From NCBI RefSeq assembly GCF_001676025.1, contig NZ_LZFW01000046.1, positions 1 to 64,000 on the forward strand: DNA of 64,000 nucleotides, written 5' to 3'. Origin of the DNA: Vibrio sp. UCD-FRSSP16_30 (GTDB lineage Bacteria > Pseudomonadota > Gammaproteobacteria > Enterobacterales > Vibrionaceae). The position numbers and the translations under genes are program-made. The notes below the pieces were generated by a model. It saw nothing but the letters and a program-made list of their open reading frames with translations, ran no database searches and had not been told where the DNA came from. Shown here piece by piece: positions 27,562-37,491 of this stretch. Every line of letters starts with the position of its first letter. The stretch's first letter is position 1.

Positions 27562-29289
27562 TTATGTGATAAGGCCTAATTTGATTTGAGTTTCGATGCG
27601 CAATTCTTCTCTAGACACAAATTCAAGAAAACAATCTGCCATCGACATTTCTGTTACGCTCCAATCATCCCGACAATTCAAAATAGCAGAATACCCTTCC
27701 TTACCCTTCATCGAATACGCTGACGACGTTCCCCAATAAATCTGCTGCGGATTAATCTCAGTCCAGCCTCGAATATCATCGTAGATACGAATATTTTTAA
27801 CTCGATCGCCCTTGTTGGCCTCTAAAATAACCTGATAATCTAAACGATAAGAATAAGGGTAACTTCCTGTGCCCGTCCCATCCTCAGCAATCGCGTTATC
27901 AATCGCCCCCTCTAAAATATCTTTAATGTATTGCCCTTCTATCGAGTAAACCCCAATTGGAACGGCAAATGGCAGCAATCGTCCTGCAATATCAGCCTGA
28001 CTGATTGGGCCAGAATTTAATGAGCAACGCACACCACCAGCATTATGTATCGCAAAATCTAACTCAAATCCTCGATGGCACATTGCGTGATAAAAAGACT
28101 CAGCGACCAAAGGACAAATCTCACTTGATCCTTTGTCATCGGGTACTCGCACATGTCTTAGGGGAGATTTTAAATGCCCTACTATGTTTTGCTGCAGTGC
28201 TTGCACGGCGGGTTTATACGTTTGAGTCAAAACCTGATTCACTTGTGGATCTTTTTGACAGCGCACTACGTGAGGATGATGGGTTAAATAATCAAATACC
28301 CGCTTGTATTCACCATCACAAGAACAATCACTCATAGTGGCATCAAAGCAGACTCTGCGACCGATTAATATCTCATTAAGGCCGGTAAAGGCAGTGATTT
28401 TTCCTGATTCATCAAAATCAATATCACAATGACCTAAAGACTGTGCGTGCATACCTGCTTGCACAATATAAGTATCATTCACTCGCATTCCATAGCGATC
28501 TTTTGATGGAAGTCCAAGATCACTAAAGTCCCCCTGTAACACGTGCGAATGTCCACCCACGATCAAGCTAATTCCATCAATACTTTGTGCGAGTTTTAAA
28601 TCTGCTTCATAGCCTAAGTGACTCAATAAAATGATTTTATTGATACCAGATTGCTGGATCTGCTGCACAGTGTTGATTGCCGTTTGCTTGGCGTTCACGA
28701 ACGGAGTATCGGGATCTGGGTTGGCAATATCGACCATTTTATCGATAGATAAACCAAAAATAGCAATGCGCTCCTCGCCAACTTTATGCTCAAGCCATTG
28801 AGCCGATTGCAGTGTGGGTTGATAAGGATAAACGCTATGTGAATCGCTAACCGTCACCGGTTTGTTCATTAACTCATTTGATAAATCCCAGTTACCACAC
28901 AACAACGGAAAGTTAATTCGCTTACTAAATGCGGCAACAGGGCCATTACCCATATCCAACTCATGATTACCCAATGTCATCGCGGTTAAATCAAGTTGAT
29001 TTAAAAGCTTTGAATTGGCTTCGCCTTTAAATAAAGAAAAATACAAGGTGCCTTGAAAGCAATCACCAGCATGCAAGAACACGAACTCTCTCTCATCACT
29101 CGCCGCTTGTTGCTTTAATTGCTGTGAGCGCGTGCATATACGCGCAAACCCACCAACACTGATATAGGGGTTAACTGTTTGATCATCGATATTCAATGAC
29201 AATTGAACCGTGGTCGGTTCAAAGTAAGAATGGGTGTCATTGATGTGAGCAACCCGTATCCTGGTCGCTTTATTCATTATTTTCGTCAT
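27562..29289 (-). CDS. 5'-nucleotidase/UshA-like metallophosphoesterase without signal peptide
   Basis: 575 residues from the ATG reading MTKIMNKATRIRV; the frame opens 16 codons earlier. The N-terminal calcineurin-like domain has HINDTHSYFEP, GDCFQGT, GNHELDMGN, LLSHLGYEAD and GGHSHVLQG, supplying the dimetal ligands. The C-terminal 5'-nucleotidase domain has HNAGGVRCSL and PFAVPIGVYSIEG. Family members hydrolyse nucleoside monophosphates or UDP-sugars and are normally periplasmic. Here no hydrophobic signal precedes the first domain, which suggests a cytoplasmic enzyme. It is monocistronic. Confidence 0.85.
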   Translation of the reverse strand: MTKIMNKATRIRVAHINDTHSYFEPTTVQLSLNIDDQTVNPYISVGGFARICTRSQQLKQQAASDEREFVFLHAGDCFQGTLYFSLFKGEANSKLLNQLDLTAMTLGNHELDMGNGPVAAFSKRINFPLLCGNWDLSNELMNKPVTVSDSHSVYPYQPTLQSAQWLEHKVGEERIAIFGLSIDKMVDIANPDPDTPFVNAKQTAINTVQQIQQSGINKIILLSHLGYEADLKLAQSIDGISLIVGGHSHVLQGDFSDLGLPSKDRYGMRVNDTYIVQAGMHAQSLGHCDIDFDESGKITAFTGLNEILIGRRVCFDATMSDCSCDGEYKRVFDYLTHHPHVVRCQKDPQVNQVLTQTYKPAVQALQQNIVGHLKSPLRHVRVPDDKGSSEICPLVAESFYHAMCHRGFELDFAIHNAGGVRCSLNSGPISQADIAGRLLPFAVPIGVYSIEGQYIKDILEGAIDNAIAEDGTGTGSYPYSYRLDYQVILEANKGDRVKNIRIYDDIRGWTEINPQQIYWGTSSAYSMKGKEGYSAILNCRDDWSVTEMSMADCFLEFVSREELRIETQIKLGLIT

Positions 29290-29540
29290 ATTCTCATCTC
29301 TAGTTTCACCGCCATTGTAGTCGGCGCGATATGACAAACCAATGAATGTTTTTCAACACTTAGTTTTATTGCCAATAACTCCGCTAAAAACGCAGCCACT
29401 ATTCGCTTTATTAAAAAGAATATTTAAAAGGACACACACCTTAATCGCCCACAGATAAACAAGTTATTAGCGATAAATTTGCTCACCTTCGCAGTGTAGG
29501 TGCTGTCTATTTTCTATAATGAAAGAAAAGGGAGTCATCT

Positions 29541-31172
29541 ATGCAATTAGAGCGTGTAGAAATTTCTGGGTTTCGAGGCATTAAGCGTCTTTCCCTTCCT
29601 TTTGAGCAATTAACGACTCTCATTGGTGAAAACACGTGGGGAAAGTCTTCACTGCTCGATGCTTTATCCGTTGCTCTGCCGACCAATGCACAGCCCTATC
29701 AATTTGAAATGCGGGATTTTCATGTCGATTACGCTATTTCTCATCCACAAACCCAGCATTTACAAATTATTTTAAAATTGGTCACCAGCACTAATAAAGA
29801 AGCTCGTTCTGGACGCTATCGAAAAATAAAGCCCATTTGGAATGAGTGCTCTAATGGCCGCAGTGAAATTATCTACCGCCTTAGTGCGACCTTAGAAGGT
29901 ACTAAGGTCACAACCCGCTATGCCTTCTTAGACAGCAATGGCGCGGCTAAAGCATTACATCATGAATCAAAACTGGCTCAAGAATTAATGATTCTTCACC
30001 CCGTTATTCGACTTCGAGACTCTAGACGATTTCAACGTGATGAGGGTTCAACTGAGAAAACCAATTCCAAAATAGAGCAACGAATTAAAAACACCTGTCG
30101 CCGCCTTATTTCAAACCCAGGACTTGTCAGCAAGCAAGAGATGAAAAGTAGCGTCAATACCATGCACGATTTAGTTGATCACTACTTCTCCTACAAAACC
30201 CACACACGCCACGATCCAAGAGCCTCACGAGATGGGATTTTTACTTCAAGTTCCGGCAGTAAAATGTCGCTCAAACAGTTTGTAGATAAAACCCAAGACC
30301 GACAAACTCGGTTATTGCTGATGGGACTTCTTAATAACTATCTGCAAGCGAAAGGAAACACCGAACTTAGACCCTGCGCACGACCCCTGTTAATTGTCGA
30401 AGACCCTGAAGGACGATTGCACCCTACCCACCTAGCAAGAGCGTGGGCACTCTTACAAATGATGCCAATGCAAAAAATACTCACCACAAACTCAGCCGTT
30501 TTATTAGGCGCAGTGCCGCTACGCAGTATTAAGCGCCTAGTTAGAAAATCAGATCGTACCGAAGCAAAATACATTCGACCTGAAATGCTAAGCGCTGATG
30601 AGTTAAGACGAGTGGGTTTTCATATTCGCTTTCATCGTTCTAGTGCACTTTTTGCTCGTTGCTGGTTATTAGTGGAAGGGGAAACCGAAGTTTGGCTTTT
30701 TAATGAACTGGCTAAACAATGTGGTTATGATTTGGCGGCAGAAGGTGTTCAAATTGTCGAATTTGCACAATCTGGTTTACGGTCACTGCTTAAAGTTGCG
30801 CGCGCTTTTGATATTGACTGGCATGTAGTAACGGACGGTGACGCGGCCGGTAAAAAGTATGCGGCATCGGTTCGCGCCATGCTCAAGTCTGAGCAGGAAA
30901 GACACCGATTAACTGAGCTTCCCGATAAAGACATCGAACATTATCTATATAACAACGGCTTTGAGCATTTTTTCCGAGATATGGTCAAGATCCCTTACGA
31001 TCATCCTATTCCAGCCAAAAAAGTTATTGTTAGAGCACTTAAAAAGCACGCTAAACCTGATGTTGCGCTGGCGATTGTTGAATACTGTGAAACTCATGGT
31101 GACAGTATTATTCCGCTGCTCATTCGCTGGACACTAAAACGAGTCATTAGTATGGCTAACGGCAACACTTAG
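29541..31172 (+). CDS. OLD-family ATP-dependent nuclease (DUF2813, YbjD-like)
   Basis: 543 residues. The N-terminal ABC-type ATPase half has Walker A GENTWGKSSLLDAL (about residues 29-42), and VEDPEGRLHP further on is the signature/Walker B-type region. The C-terminal TOPRIM domain has LLVEGETEVWL (catalytic Glu) and VTDGDAAGKK (metal-binding Asp-x-Asp). It matches the single-gene DUF2813 (YbjD) class, distinct from Gabija GajA, and no UvrD-like GajB partner is present. The expected activity is DNA cleavage; the physiological role is unknown. Confidence 0.88.
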   Translation: MQLERVEISGFRGIKRLSLPFEQLTTLIGENTWGKSSLLDALSVALPTNAQPYQFEMRDFHVDYAISHPQTQHLQIILKLVTSTNKEARSGRYRKIKPIWNECSNGRSEIIYRLSATLEGTKVTTRYAFLDSNGAAKALHHESKLAQELMILHPVIRLRDSRRFQRDEGSTEKTNSKIEQRIKNTCRRLISNPGLVSKQEMKSSVNTMHDLVDHYFSYKTHTRHDPRASRDGIFTSSSGSKMSLKQFVDKTQDRQTRLLLMGLLNNYLQAKGNTELRPCARPLLIVEDPEGRLHPTHLARAWALLQMMPMQKILTTNSAVLLGAVPLRSIKRLVRKSDRTEAKYIRPEMLSADELRRVGFHIRFHRSSALFARCWLLVEGETEVWLFNELAKQCGYDLAAEGVQIVEFAQSGLRSLLKVARAFDIDWHVVTDGDAAGKKYAASVRAMLKSEQERHRLTELPDKDIEHYLYNNGFEHFFRDMVKIPYDHPIPAKKVIVRALKKHAKPDVALAIVEYCETHGDSIIPLLIRWTLKRVISMANGNT

Positions 31173-31240
31173 CTGCTAACTTAAACTTAAACTTAAACAG
31201 AATATTACAGATTCAAATACCCTAAAATCAAACGTAAAAA

Positions 31241-31274
31241 AGCCCCTTTATTAACCCGCGATAATAAAGGGGCT
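31241..31274 (-). terminator. Terminator of the yceJ-yceI operon
   Basis: 12-bp stem agcccctttatt/aataaaggggct with a 10-base loop; on the minus strand six T follow. It could also stop the convergent OLD gene. Confidence 0.85.
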
Positions 31275-31293
31275 GAAAGAAAAAACCCTACGG

Positions 31294-31863
31294 TTACTTC
31301 TTTTTGCCTTCTACATGTAATTCCATATCGACGTAGCTTGAAGCGCCCATCACTGGAATATTGAAATCAGATAGCTCTAAACGTGTGGTGCCCATAAACC
31401 CGGCTCTTTCTCCACCCCATGGGTCTTGTCCCAGTCCAATAAAGTCAGCGGCAATAACAATAGGCTTAGTTTGACCATGCAAAGTTAAGTTACCTGCAAT
31501 CTCAAGCTTGCCATCACCTTTATCAGTGACTTTAGTACTGCTAAATACCGCTTCTTTATATTTACCGGCATCAATAAAGTCATTACTTCTGATATGTTTA
31601 TCACGCTCGGCATGATTTGAGTCAAGGCTCGTCGTATCAACCGTCACTTCAACTTTTGATGCTGAAATGTTTTTAGGATCATAGCTAAATTCACCCTCAA
31701 AATGATTAAAACGACCTTTAATAAAGCTATAGCCAAGGTGACTCACTTTAAAGTTAATCGATGCGTGAGCACCCTTAGTATCAATCACATAATCGGCTGC
31801 GTGAGCAGATAAAGGGGTTGCTATTGCAATGGCCAATCCTAGAGCCGTTGTTAATTTTTTCAT
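31294..31863 (-). CDS. yceI: YceI-family periplasmic lipid-binding protein
   Basis: 189 residues with signal peptide MKKLTTALGLAIAIATPLSAHA. The mature part begins ADYVIDTKGAHASINFKVSHLG, the YceI-family start, and contains SNDFIDAGKY and GNLTLHGQTKPI. The family forms an elongated lipocalin-like barrel that binds polyisoprenoid lipids such as octaprenyl chains; E. coli YceI is induced by alkaline pH. Its ATG overlaps the stop of the cytochrome b561 gene (ATGA), a conserved pair that suggests a shared quinone or isoprenoid role. Confidence 0.92.
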   Translation of the reverse strand: MKKLTTALGLAIAIATPLSAHAADYVIDTKGAHASINFKVSHLGYSFIKGRFNHFEGEFSYDPKNISASKVEVTVDTTSLDSNHAERDKHIRSNDFIDAGKYKEAVFSSTKVTDKGDGKLEIAGNLTLHGQTKPIVIAADFIGLGQDPWGGERAGFMGTTRLELSDFNIPVMGASSYVDMELHVEGKKK

Positions 31864-32387
31864 TTTGAGCCTCCTGTCATTTTGCGTAGCGTATTGTCTT
31901 TTTCAATAAAGTGATGCTTTAACGCTGCTAAAGCGTGAATTGCAGCCAATCCAATTAGGGTACAAGCTAGGTAATAATGAACCGTACCCGCAAGATCTGC
32001 CTGCCCTTCAAATAACTTGCCTAATGCAGGTACCTCAAACCATCCAAAAACTGAAATACCGCGCCCATCCTCTGTGGAAATTAGATATCCAGAGACAAAT
32101 AGAGCCAATAGCAATACATACATCAGATGATGGGCAGACTTCGCCATCTTTATCTCGAATGCACTGCCTTCTATTTTAGGAGAGCCTTGGTAATGTTTCC
32201 AAAATAAGCGATATACCGTGACGCCAAATAAAATCATGCCTACAGATTTATGAACAAAAGGCGCTGTTTGATACCATTGACTGTAGTAATTTAACCCTAC
32301 CATCCACCAACCAAGCGCAAATAGTGCAACAATCGTAAGTGCACTAAGCCAATGAATTGTGCGCGCGGTGAGGTTATAAGGTTCCAA
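31860..32387 (-). CDS. yceJ: Cytochrome b561-family membrane protein (YceJ)
   Basis: 175 residues with four hydrophobic helices (about 14-30, 45-62, 88-105 and 138-160). Candidate haem-b ligands are His12 in TIHWLS, His46 in FVHKSVG, and histidines in SAHHLMY and AIHALAALKHH. These di-haem proteins move electrons between quinol and a periplasmic acceptor. It heads the two-gene operon with yceI, coupled by a 4-base overlap. The ATG follows a short leader; no regulator binding site was identified. Confidence 0.9.
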   Translation of the reverse strand: MEPYNLTARTIHWLSALTIVALFALGWWMVGLNYYSQWYQTAPFVHKSVGMILFGVTVYRLFWKHYQGSPKIEGSAFEIKMAKSAHHLMYVLLLALFVSGYLISTEDGRGISVFGWFEVPALGKLFEGQADLAGTVHYYLACTLIGLAAIHALAALKHHFIEKDNTLRKMTGGSK

Positions 32388-32606
32388 CTTGCATCCTTTG
32401 TCGCATAAATACGATTTACTTAATCGCCTCTTTAAATTAACAACTAGACTACAAGATAGTGTACCGTTACGTAACTAAAATCGTCTTATAATCAGAGAGA
32501 TAGCCTTGTCTTATTGAAAAACTTTGAGCAATGTCAGTTATTTACTCATGCTTACAATTTAGAATGTACAACCCTTATTTACCCTCAAATATAGACTGGA
32601 GCTGGT

Positions 32607-33248
32607 TTGTTAAAAGACATCGTTATTCAGGCACTTAAAGCGGTTCAAAATGACTGTCTTTCCTTATCCCAGCATCATTATCCGACTGTGCATAACAAAG
32701 GGATGAGTAATCGCCATCTTACTTCATTGGTTGAACGTCGCCTAATCAAGACCGCAGATGCATTTGGCTTTGATCTTTCTATCGAACCGGTCGAAATATC
32801 TAAAAATACGCCACCGTCAAAAAGCGTTTATCGACGAATCACAACCCAGCACGGCACAGTTTGGCTGTTTCCCTATTCAATCAAAACCGCTAATAAAGTG
32901 TTTAAGTCTCATTTGCTAGAGACACTTTTTATATGGCGAAAAGAGTATGCTTACGCCATTCAACCTAATGACTGCGTTGTATTGGTCTGCGATCACTGGC
33001 TAAGCCGTATTAATACCAGTCAGCAATTACTGGATTGGTGGCACAATCGCTTACCTGATAATTGTGACAATTATGCGCAACATGGGGTTTTATTAAGCCC
33101 ATCACAAGCGCCGCGATTGGATGATCTGCTACACACTTTAGAATTACAGCCTTGCTATAAAACCCACACTCACCCGCTAAAAAAAGAAGAGGACGGATCT
33201 CAAGTGACAAGATACGTCCATCTATATGGCATATTTGAATGTAAGTAA
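32607..33248 (+). CDS. Hypothetical protein, TTG start
   Basis: 213 residues. The start is TTG with GGAG five bases upstream; no ATG lies near. Cytoplasmic, with many Trp, His and Cys. Visible features are a basic N-terminal half (VERRLIKTADAFGFD, KSVYRRITTQHG), a central FIWRKEYAYAIQPNDCVVLVCDHW and a C-terminus HLYGIFECK. No recognised domain and no clear DNA-binding motif. It lies convergent to the dienelactone hydrolase gene and appears monocistronic. Confidence 0.65.
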   Translation: MLKDIVIQALKAVQNDCLSLSQHHYPTVHNKGMSNRHLTSLVERRLIKTADAFGFDLSIEPVEISKNTPPSKSVYRRITTQHGTVWLFPYSIKTANKVFKSHLLETLFIWRKEYAYAIQPNDCVVLVCDHWLSRINTSQQLLDWWHNRLPDNCDNYAQHGVLLSPSQAPRLDDLLHTLELQPCYKTHTHPLKKEEDGSQVTRYVHLYGIFECK

Positions 33249-33283
33249 CGGGGCTCAATGAGTTACGTGACTTACATAATAAA

Positions 33284-34015
33284 TTACTTAGTGACTTCAC
33301 CTAGCACTTCGGTAAAGCGATTCCAGGATTTTTTATCGGCTTCTTCTCGGTAACGATCAGAGCCAAACACTGAGAATGCGTGCGGTGCGCCGCTATAGGT
33401 AATCATTTCATGATTAATACCCGTTGTTTCTAGCTCATCAGCTAACATGGCAAAATCTTGCATGCTCACGACTTTGTCTGCGGTGCCATGGAAAATAACC
33501 ACAGGAGCTTTCGTCATTTTATAGTCTTGCCCTTTTGGCGTTTTTAACCCGCCATGGAAACTAATAAATGCTTTAGCATCAACCCCAGAGCGAGCAGACT
33601 CTAGCACTGCCGCACCACCAAAGCAGTACCCCATCACTACGGTATTATCGTCATGACCGTTTAGCATTTCAGCCTTACGCTGACTTTCCGCCATCAGTTT
33701 TTGTAATTTTGCGCGATCTTTATATAACTCACCTGTGTGCTGCTTTTTATCTTTAACTTCTGTTGGGCGAATACCTTTACCAAACAGATCCGCAGCGAAC
33801 ACGTTATAACCCTGCTCATTTAGCATTTGCGCACGTTTAACTTCGTAGTCAGTTAGTCCGTCCCAATCATGAATTAGAACCACTAGAGGTGCTGAGTCTG
33901 AAACTTTAGACCAATACCCTTGATATGATTTTCCATCTACTTCGTAAACAACATCTTCACCAGCAAGCACGCTAGCTGAGCCAACAAGCAATGTCGCGTA
34001 TAACAAATGACGCAT
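33284..34015 (-). CDS. Exported dienelactone hydrolase-family protein
   Basis: 243 residues from the ATG reading MRHLLYATLL, preceded by AGGAGA; this start gives a clean signal peptide ending SVLAG. The alpha/beta hydrolase has the dienelactone-type triad: Cys in MGYCFGG, Asp in GTADKVV and His in GAPHAFS. DWDGLTDYEV is the oxyanion region. Family members hydrolyse lactones or ester bonds; the periplasmic forms have no known substrate. It is transcribed toward the convergent hypothetical gene. Confidence 0.88.
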   Translation of the reverse strand: MRHLLYATLLVGSASVLAGEDVVYEVDGKSYQGYWSKVSDSAPLVVLIHDWDGLTDYEVKRAQMLNEQGYNVFAADLFGKGIRPTEVKDKKQHTGELYKDRAKLQKLMAESQRKAEMLNGHDDNTVVMGYCFGGAAVLESARSGVDAKAFISFHGGLKTPKGQDYKMTKAPVVIFHGTADKVVSMQDFAMLADELETTGINHEMITYSGAPHAFSVFGSDRYREEADKKSWNRFTEVLGEVTK

Positions 34016-34274
34016 GAGATTCTCTCCTTTGATATGAGTCTCAATGAGTGTAGTACGCCATGATGACAATAATAACTATTTTGATTTACATTTGTCGGTG
34101 AGTTCAAATTTCTATTGGGATATGTGTAGCCTTATTTCTTTGCTTCCCTATTTAGCAATGGCTAACAATCTTTTGAGCGAGTCGACTATATTATATAGAT
34201 ACGATTGAATTACCCTTTATTGACGTGCAATATAATCAAAAATAAGCAATCTAACCTATTGAGATGTATAAACT

Positions 34275-35306
34275 TTGAGTCAAAACACTGACAAATTAGA
34301 AGATCAACAAGAGTTAACGAATGATGTTATTCCATTAGTAAGAGCAGACATTGTTAATGCCGTTATCACTCAGTTTGAGAAGCAAGGCATTAATATGACT
34401 GACGCTTTACTAAGCGCGAATATCAGTCGTGAGATGTTGCTCGATTCAAGTAACATGATCATGAATGAGTCAGTGAAAAGTATCTTTGGCCAGGTTTATG
34501 AAAGCGAGGGGATTTTTGCTTTTGTTGAAGCAATCAGCTATTCCCAGAGAACACAGCTCATTCCTAAATTTGTTAAAACGCTGTCTAAAAACCTAACGGT
34601 ACGTGACGTTTTGACTAAATTTAATCTGTTAATTCGAGAGTCGATTCCTGTTGCGTCCCAGTTCTTTGAAGTCGACTCAAACAGTGGCTGGTTTTGTTCC
34701 TCTTTTCGCCATGAAAAAATTGATGATTGGCAGGAAATATTTAATATTCTGTACTGTGTCGAATTGATTCGCTCGCTAACCAACAATAATGATTGGAGAC
34801 CGAAAACCGTTTCATTACAGCAAAGCCGCTTAGGTAAGTTTGCTCAAAATATCCCAAGTGATATTCAGCTGCTATTTTCGCAAAAAGTGACCAAAATCAG
34901 TGTTGATACGCAGTATCTTGATCAACTCATCAATACGCCTTATCCAGAACCTGAGCCCCAAGATATTGTTTGGCATAGTACCTTTACCGATACGGTGTAT
35001 ATTGCGCTCACTCCCTACGTGCATGAAGAACATTTAGATATAGAACTTGCGGCTAAATTGTTTGCAATGAGCACCCGAACACTGCAAAGGCGACTGCATC
35101 AGGAACAAAATTCATTTAGAGCCATTAAAAACAGCCTCATGTTTAACACTGCATGTGATTTAATGTGCCTCAACCTCAGCCTGACACATATATCGGTGCA
35201 ATTAGGTTATGCGGATATTTCACACTTTTCTCGTGCATTTAAGCGCTTTAGTGGTTTAACCCCAAAACGCTATCAAGCGGCATTACTTGCAGATCAAAAC
35301 GCCTAA
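34275..35306 (+). CDS. AraC-family transcriptional regulator
   Basis: 343 residues. The start is a TTG with GAGATG at a suitable distance, since no ATG occurs until well inside the frame. The N-terminal ~230 residues resemble the Arabinose_bd (OruR/ArgR-type) sensor domain. The C-terminal AraC DNA-binding domain (about 240-335) has two helix-turn-helix units, including LFAMSTRTLQRRLHQE and LGYADISHFSRAFKRFSGLTPKRY. It lies 181 bases upstream of gltS in the same direction and might control it, though that is only positional. Confidence 0.85.
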   Translation: MSQNTDKLEDQQELTNDVIPLVRADIVNAVITQFEKQGINMTDALLSANISREMLLDSSNMIMNESVKSIFGQVYESEGIFAFVEAISYSQRTQLIPKFVKTLSKNLTVRDVLTKFNLLIRESIPVASQFFEVDSNSGWFCSSFRHEKIDDWQEIFNILYCVELIRSLTNNNDWRPKTVSLQQSRLGKFAQNIPSDIQLLFSQKVTKISVDTQYLDQLINTPYPEPEPQDIVWHSTFTDTVYIALTPYVHEEHLDIELAAKLFAMSTRTLQRRLHQEQNSFRAIKNSLMFNTACDLMCLNLSLTHISVQLGYADISHFSRAFKRFSGLTPKRYQAALLADQNA

Positions 35307-35487
35307 TAATTCATCAAATGCTATCATTTATGTGAGCAACATCAACAAAAACACCAGTAATTGCTCTTTTTCAGGTATAATACAGACCTCTTTTGGAGTG
35401 ACTCATCGTATTTACTTTTCGTCTTTCGTCTATAGTTACTTCATCCCGTCATCACACGACTACAGTGGTGTGAAATAAAGGCGTAAT

Positions 35488-36714
35488 ATGAATACGACAT
35501 ACACATTGGGCGCATTAGAGTCCTTCCTTATTGCGATAACCGTTCTATTTCTTGGTCAGTTTATAAATAGAAGGGTCTCATTTTTAAAAAAATACCAAGT
35601 CCCTGAACCTATTGTAGGTGGATTGCTAGTGGCCATGGTGATCACAGCATTACACTTCTATGGGGTTAATTTAGACTTCACCCTACCTTTGCAAAAAATC
35701 CTGATGTTGATGTTTTTCACCACGGTTGGACTTTCTGCAAGTTACTCCCAGTTACTTAAAGGGGGTAAGAAGGTCTTTATCTTTTTAGGGGTCGCTTCGG
35801 TTTACATCATTATCCAAGATGCCATCGGGGTCAGTCTTGCCAGTCTGATGGATTTGAACCCACTAATGGGATTGGTCGCAGGTTCAATCACTCTCTCTGG
35901 TGGACACGGCACAGGAGCGGCTTGGGCGGCAACATTTGATGAGCTGTACGGCTTAAAAACTCTTGAGTTTGCTATGGCTTCAGCGACATTTGGCTTAATT
36001 GTTGGTGGATTAATCGGTGGGCCTGTCGCTCAAAGACGAATTACCAAACACAATCTGATGTCTGAATATGGGGATGGTTCTAAGCACCATGAAAAATTCC
36101 CTGATGTCGTTACTTATAACGAAACCGAAGAAGATAAAGTCACCCCAAGACGTATGATTGAAGTGCTATTTATGGTGTTAATCTGCGTTGTTGGAGCAAC
36201 TTATATTAAAGAATTCACTTCAGGCCTTGGCATTACTTGGCTAAAAGGCATTCCTGACTTTGTTTTTGCTCTATTTCTTGGCGTTATTCTGACCAATATT
36301 TATGAAATAACTGGTGTATACAAATTTAATACCGATACCGTCGATATTATCGGTACCGTCTCTTTATCACTGTTCTTAGCCATGGCTTTGATGAGTCTAA
36401 AGCTATGGGAAATATTTGATTTAGCAATGCCGTTATTGGTCATCTTAACCGTGCAAACCATTGTATTGGCTATCTTTGCCTACAACGTCACCTTTAGAGT
36501 CATGGGCAGTAACTATGATGCAGCCATCATCACAGGTGGACATTGTGGTTTTGGCATGGGCGCAACACCAACTGCGGTAATGAACATGGGATCGCTGGTC
36601 AATCATTATGGCCCTTCCCCTCAAGCCTTTATGGTTGTGCCTATCGTTGGTGCATTCTTTATCGATATCGTTAACTTGATTGTGCTGCAAGGGTACATTG
36701 CGTTCTTGGGTTAG
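35488..36714 (+). CDS. gltS: Sodium/glutamate symporter GltS
   Basis: 408 residues, about ten to twelve helices arranged as two inverted halves. Family motifs: PEPIVGGLLVA, LSGGHGTGAAWA and near the end GGHCGFGMGATPTA, the paired re-entrant loops that form the Na+/glutamate site. It takes up glutamate with Na+ across the inner membrane. Length matches E. coli GltS (401). It stands alone with a good terminator. Confidence 0.93.
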   Translation: MNTTYTLGALESFLIAITVLFLGQFINRRVSFLKKYQVPEPIVGGLLVAMVITALHFYGVNLDFTLPLQKILMLMFFTTVGLSASYSQLLKGGKKVFIFLGVASVYIIIQDAIGVSLASLMDLNPLMGLVAGSITLSGGHGTGAAWAATFDELYGLKTLEFAMASATFGLIVGGLIGGPVAQRRITKHNLMSEYGDGSKHHEKFPDVVTYNETEEDKVTPRRMIEVLFMVLICVVGATYIKEFTSGLGITWLKGIPDFVFALFLGVILTNIYEITGVYKFNTDTVDIIGTVSLSLFLAMALMSLKLWEIFDLAMPLLVILTVQTIVLAIFAYNVTFRVMGSNYDAAIITGGHCGFGMGATPTAVMNMGSLVNHYGPSPQAFMVVPIVGAFFIDIVNLIVLQGYIAFLG

Positions 36715-36774
36715 ATGAGTTGAATTCAATCTCATTATAAAATTACGTTTAATTACCTTCGTTTCAAAATAATA

Positions 36775-36797
36775 AAAGCCAGCAATTTGCTGGCTTT
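36775..36797 (+). terminator. Terminator of gltS
   Basis: 10-bp stem aaagccagca/tgctggcttt with a 3-base loop. A-rich on the opposite side, so it may also act on the convergent catB transcript. Confidence 0.75.
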
Positions 36798-36823
36798 ATA
36801 CTATAGGTATAATTAGATTTATA

Positions 36824-37441
36824 TTACGATATCCAATACTGATAAAGCCCTTTAACATCCCCTGAGCACAGGAACTTCATTGCCTGTTTAAGGCGCTCTT
36901 CAGACCAATCCCACCAGCGCATTTCAAGAAGTAATTTGATATCTGAATCATCAAAGCGAAATTTAATATGCTTTGCCGGGTTAGAGCCAACCACTTCATA
37001 TGACAATACATCTTTAGTCACTACTGCGCGACTTGCAATGACTGCGCCATCACCAATAGTCACCCCTGCCATAATCATTGCTTCACTACCAATCCATACA
37101 TCGTTGCCAATTACAGTGTCACCAGCACGCTGAAAGCCATCCTCAGCATCAGAAAAATGAGGATCATTTTGATAATAAAAAGGAAAGGTACTGACCCAAT
37201 CATGACAGTGCCCTTGATTGCCAGCCATCATAAATACTGCGCCTGAACCAATAGAGCAAAAACGGCCAATAATGAGTTTATCTACGTCATCTCTAGTAGG
37301 ATCAAGATAGCGAGCGCAATCATCAAAACTATGCTTATGATAATAACCAGAATAGTAACTGTGTTTTCCTACAATAATATTCGGGTTAGTGACCTGCTCT
37401 TGCAATGACATTCCGGCAAAAGGAGATTCAAAATAGTTCAT
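36824..37441 (-). CDS. catB: CatB-type chloramphenicol/xenobiotic acetyltransferase
   Basis: 205 residues, a left-handed beta-helix hexapeptide-repeat acetyltransferase. The xenobiotic acetyltransferase hallmarks are [38 protein letters not shown] with catalytic His78, and [19 protein letters not shown]. It is very like V. cholerae CatB9-type proteins. The family transfers acetyl from acetyl-CoA to chloramphenicol and related alcohols; the natural substrate is uncertain. No integron attC site was found next to it, so it looks chromosomal. A good ribosome-binding site (AAGG) precedes the ATG. Confidence 0.9.
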   Translation of the reverse strand: MNYFESPFAGMSLQEQVTNPNIIVGKHSYYSGYYHKHSFDDCARYLDPTRDDVDKLIIGRFCSIGSGAVFMMAGNQGHCHDWVSTFPFYYQNDPHFSDAEDGFQRAGDTVIGNDVWIGSEAMIMAGVTIGDGAVIASRAVVTKDVLSYEVVGSNPAKHIKFRFDDSDIKLLLEMRWWDWSEERLKQAMKFLCSGDVKGLYQYWIS

Positions 37442-37491
37442 TACGCCACCTTATTACTGCTCTAAAGTGAATAGCCAAACTTTAAATAGTT

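Noticed and set aside
29541-31172. Gabija-type anti-phage system
   Set aside because: The OLD-family nuclease is of the DUF2813 single-gene type and there is no UvrD-like helicase gene beside it.
36445-36735. Minus-strand frame opposite the end of gltS
   Set aside because: Shadow of gltS; His/Asp-rich with no ribosome-binding site or family.
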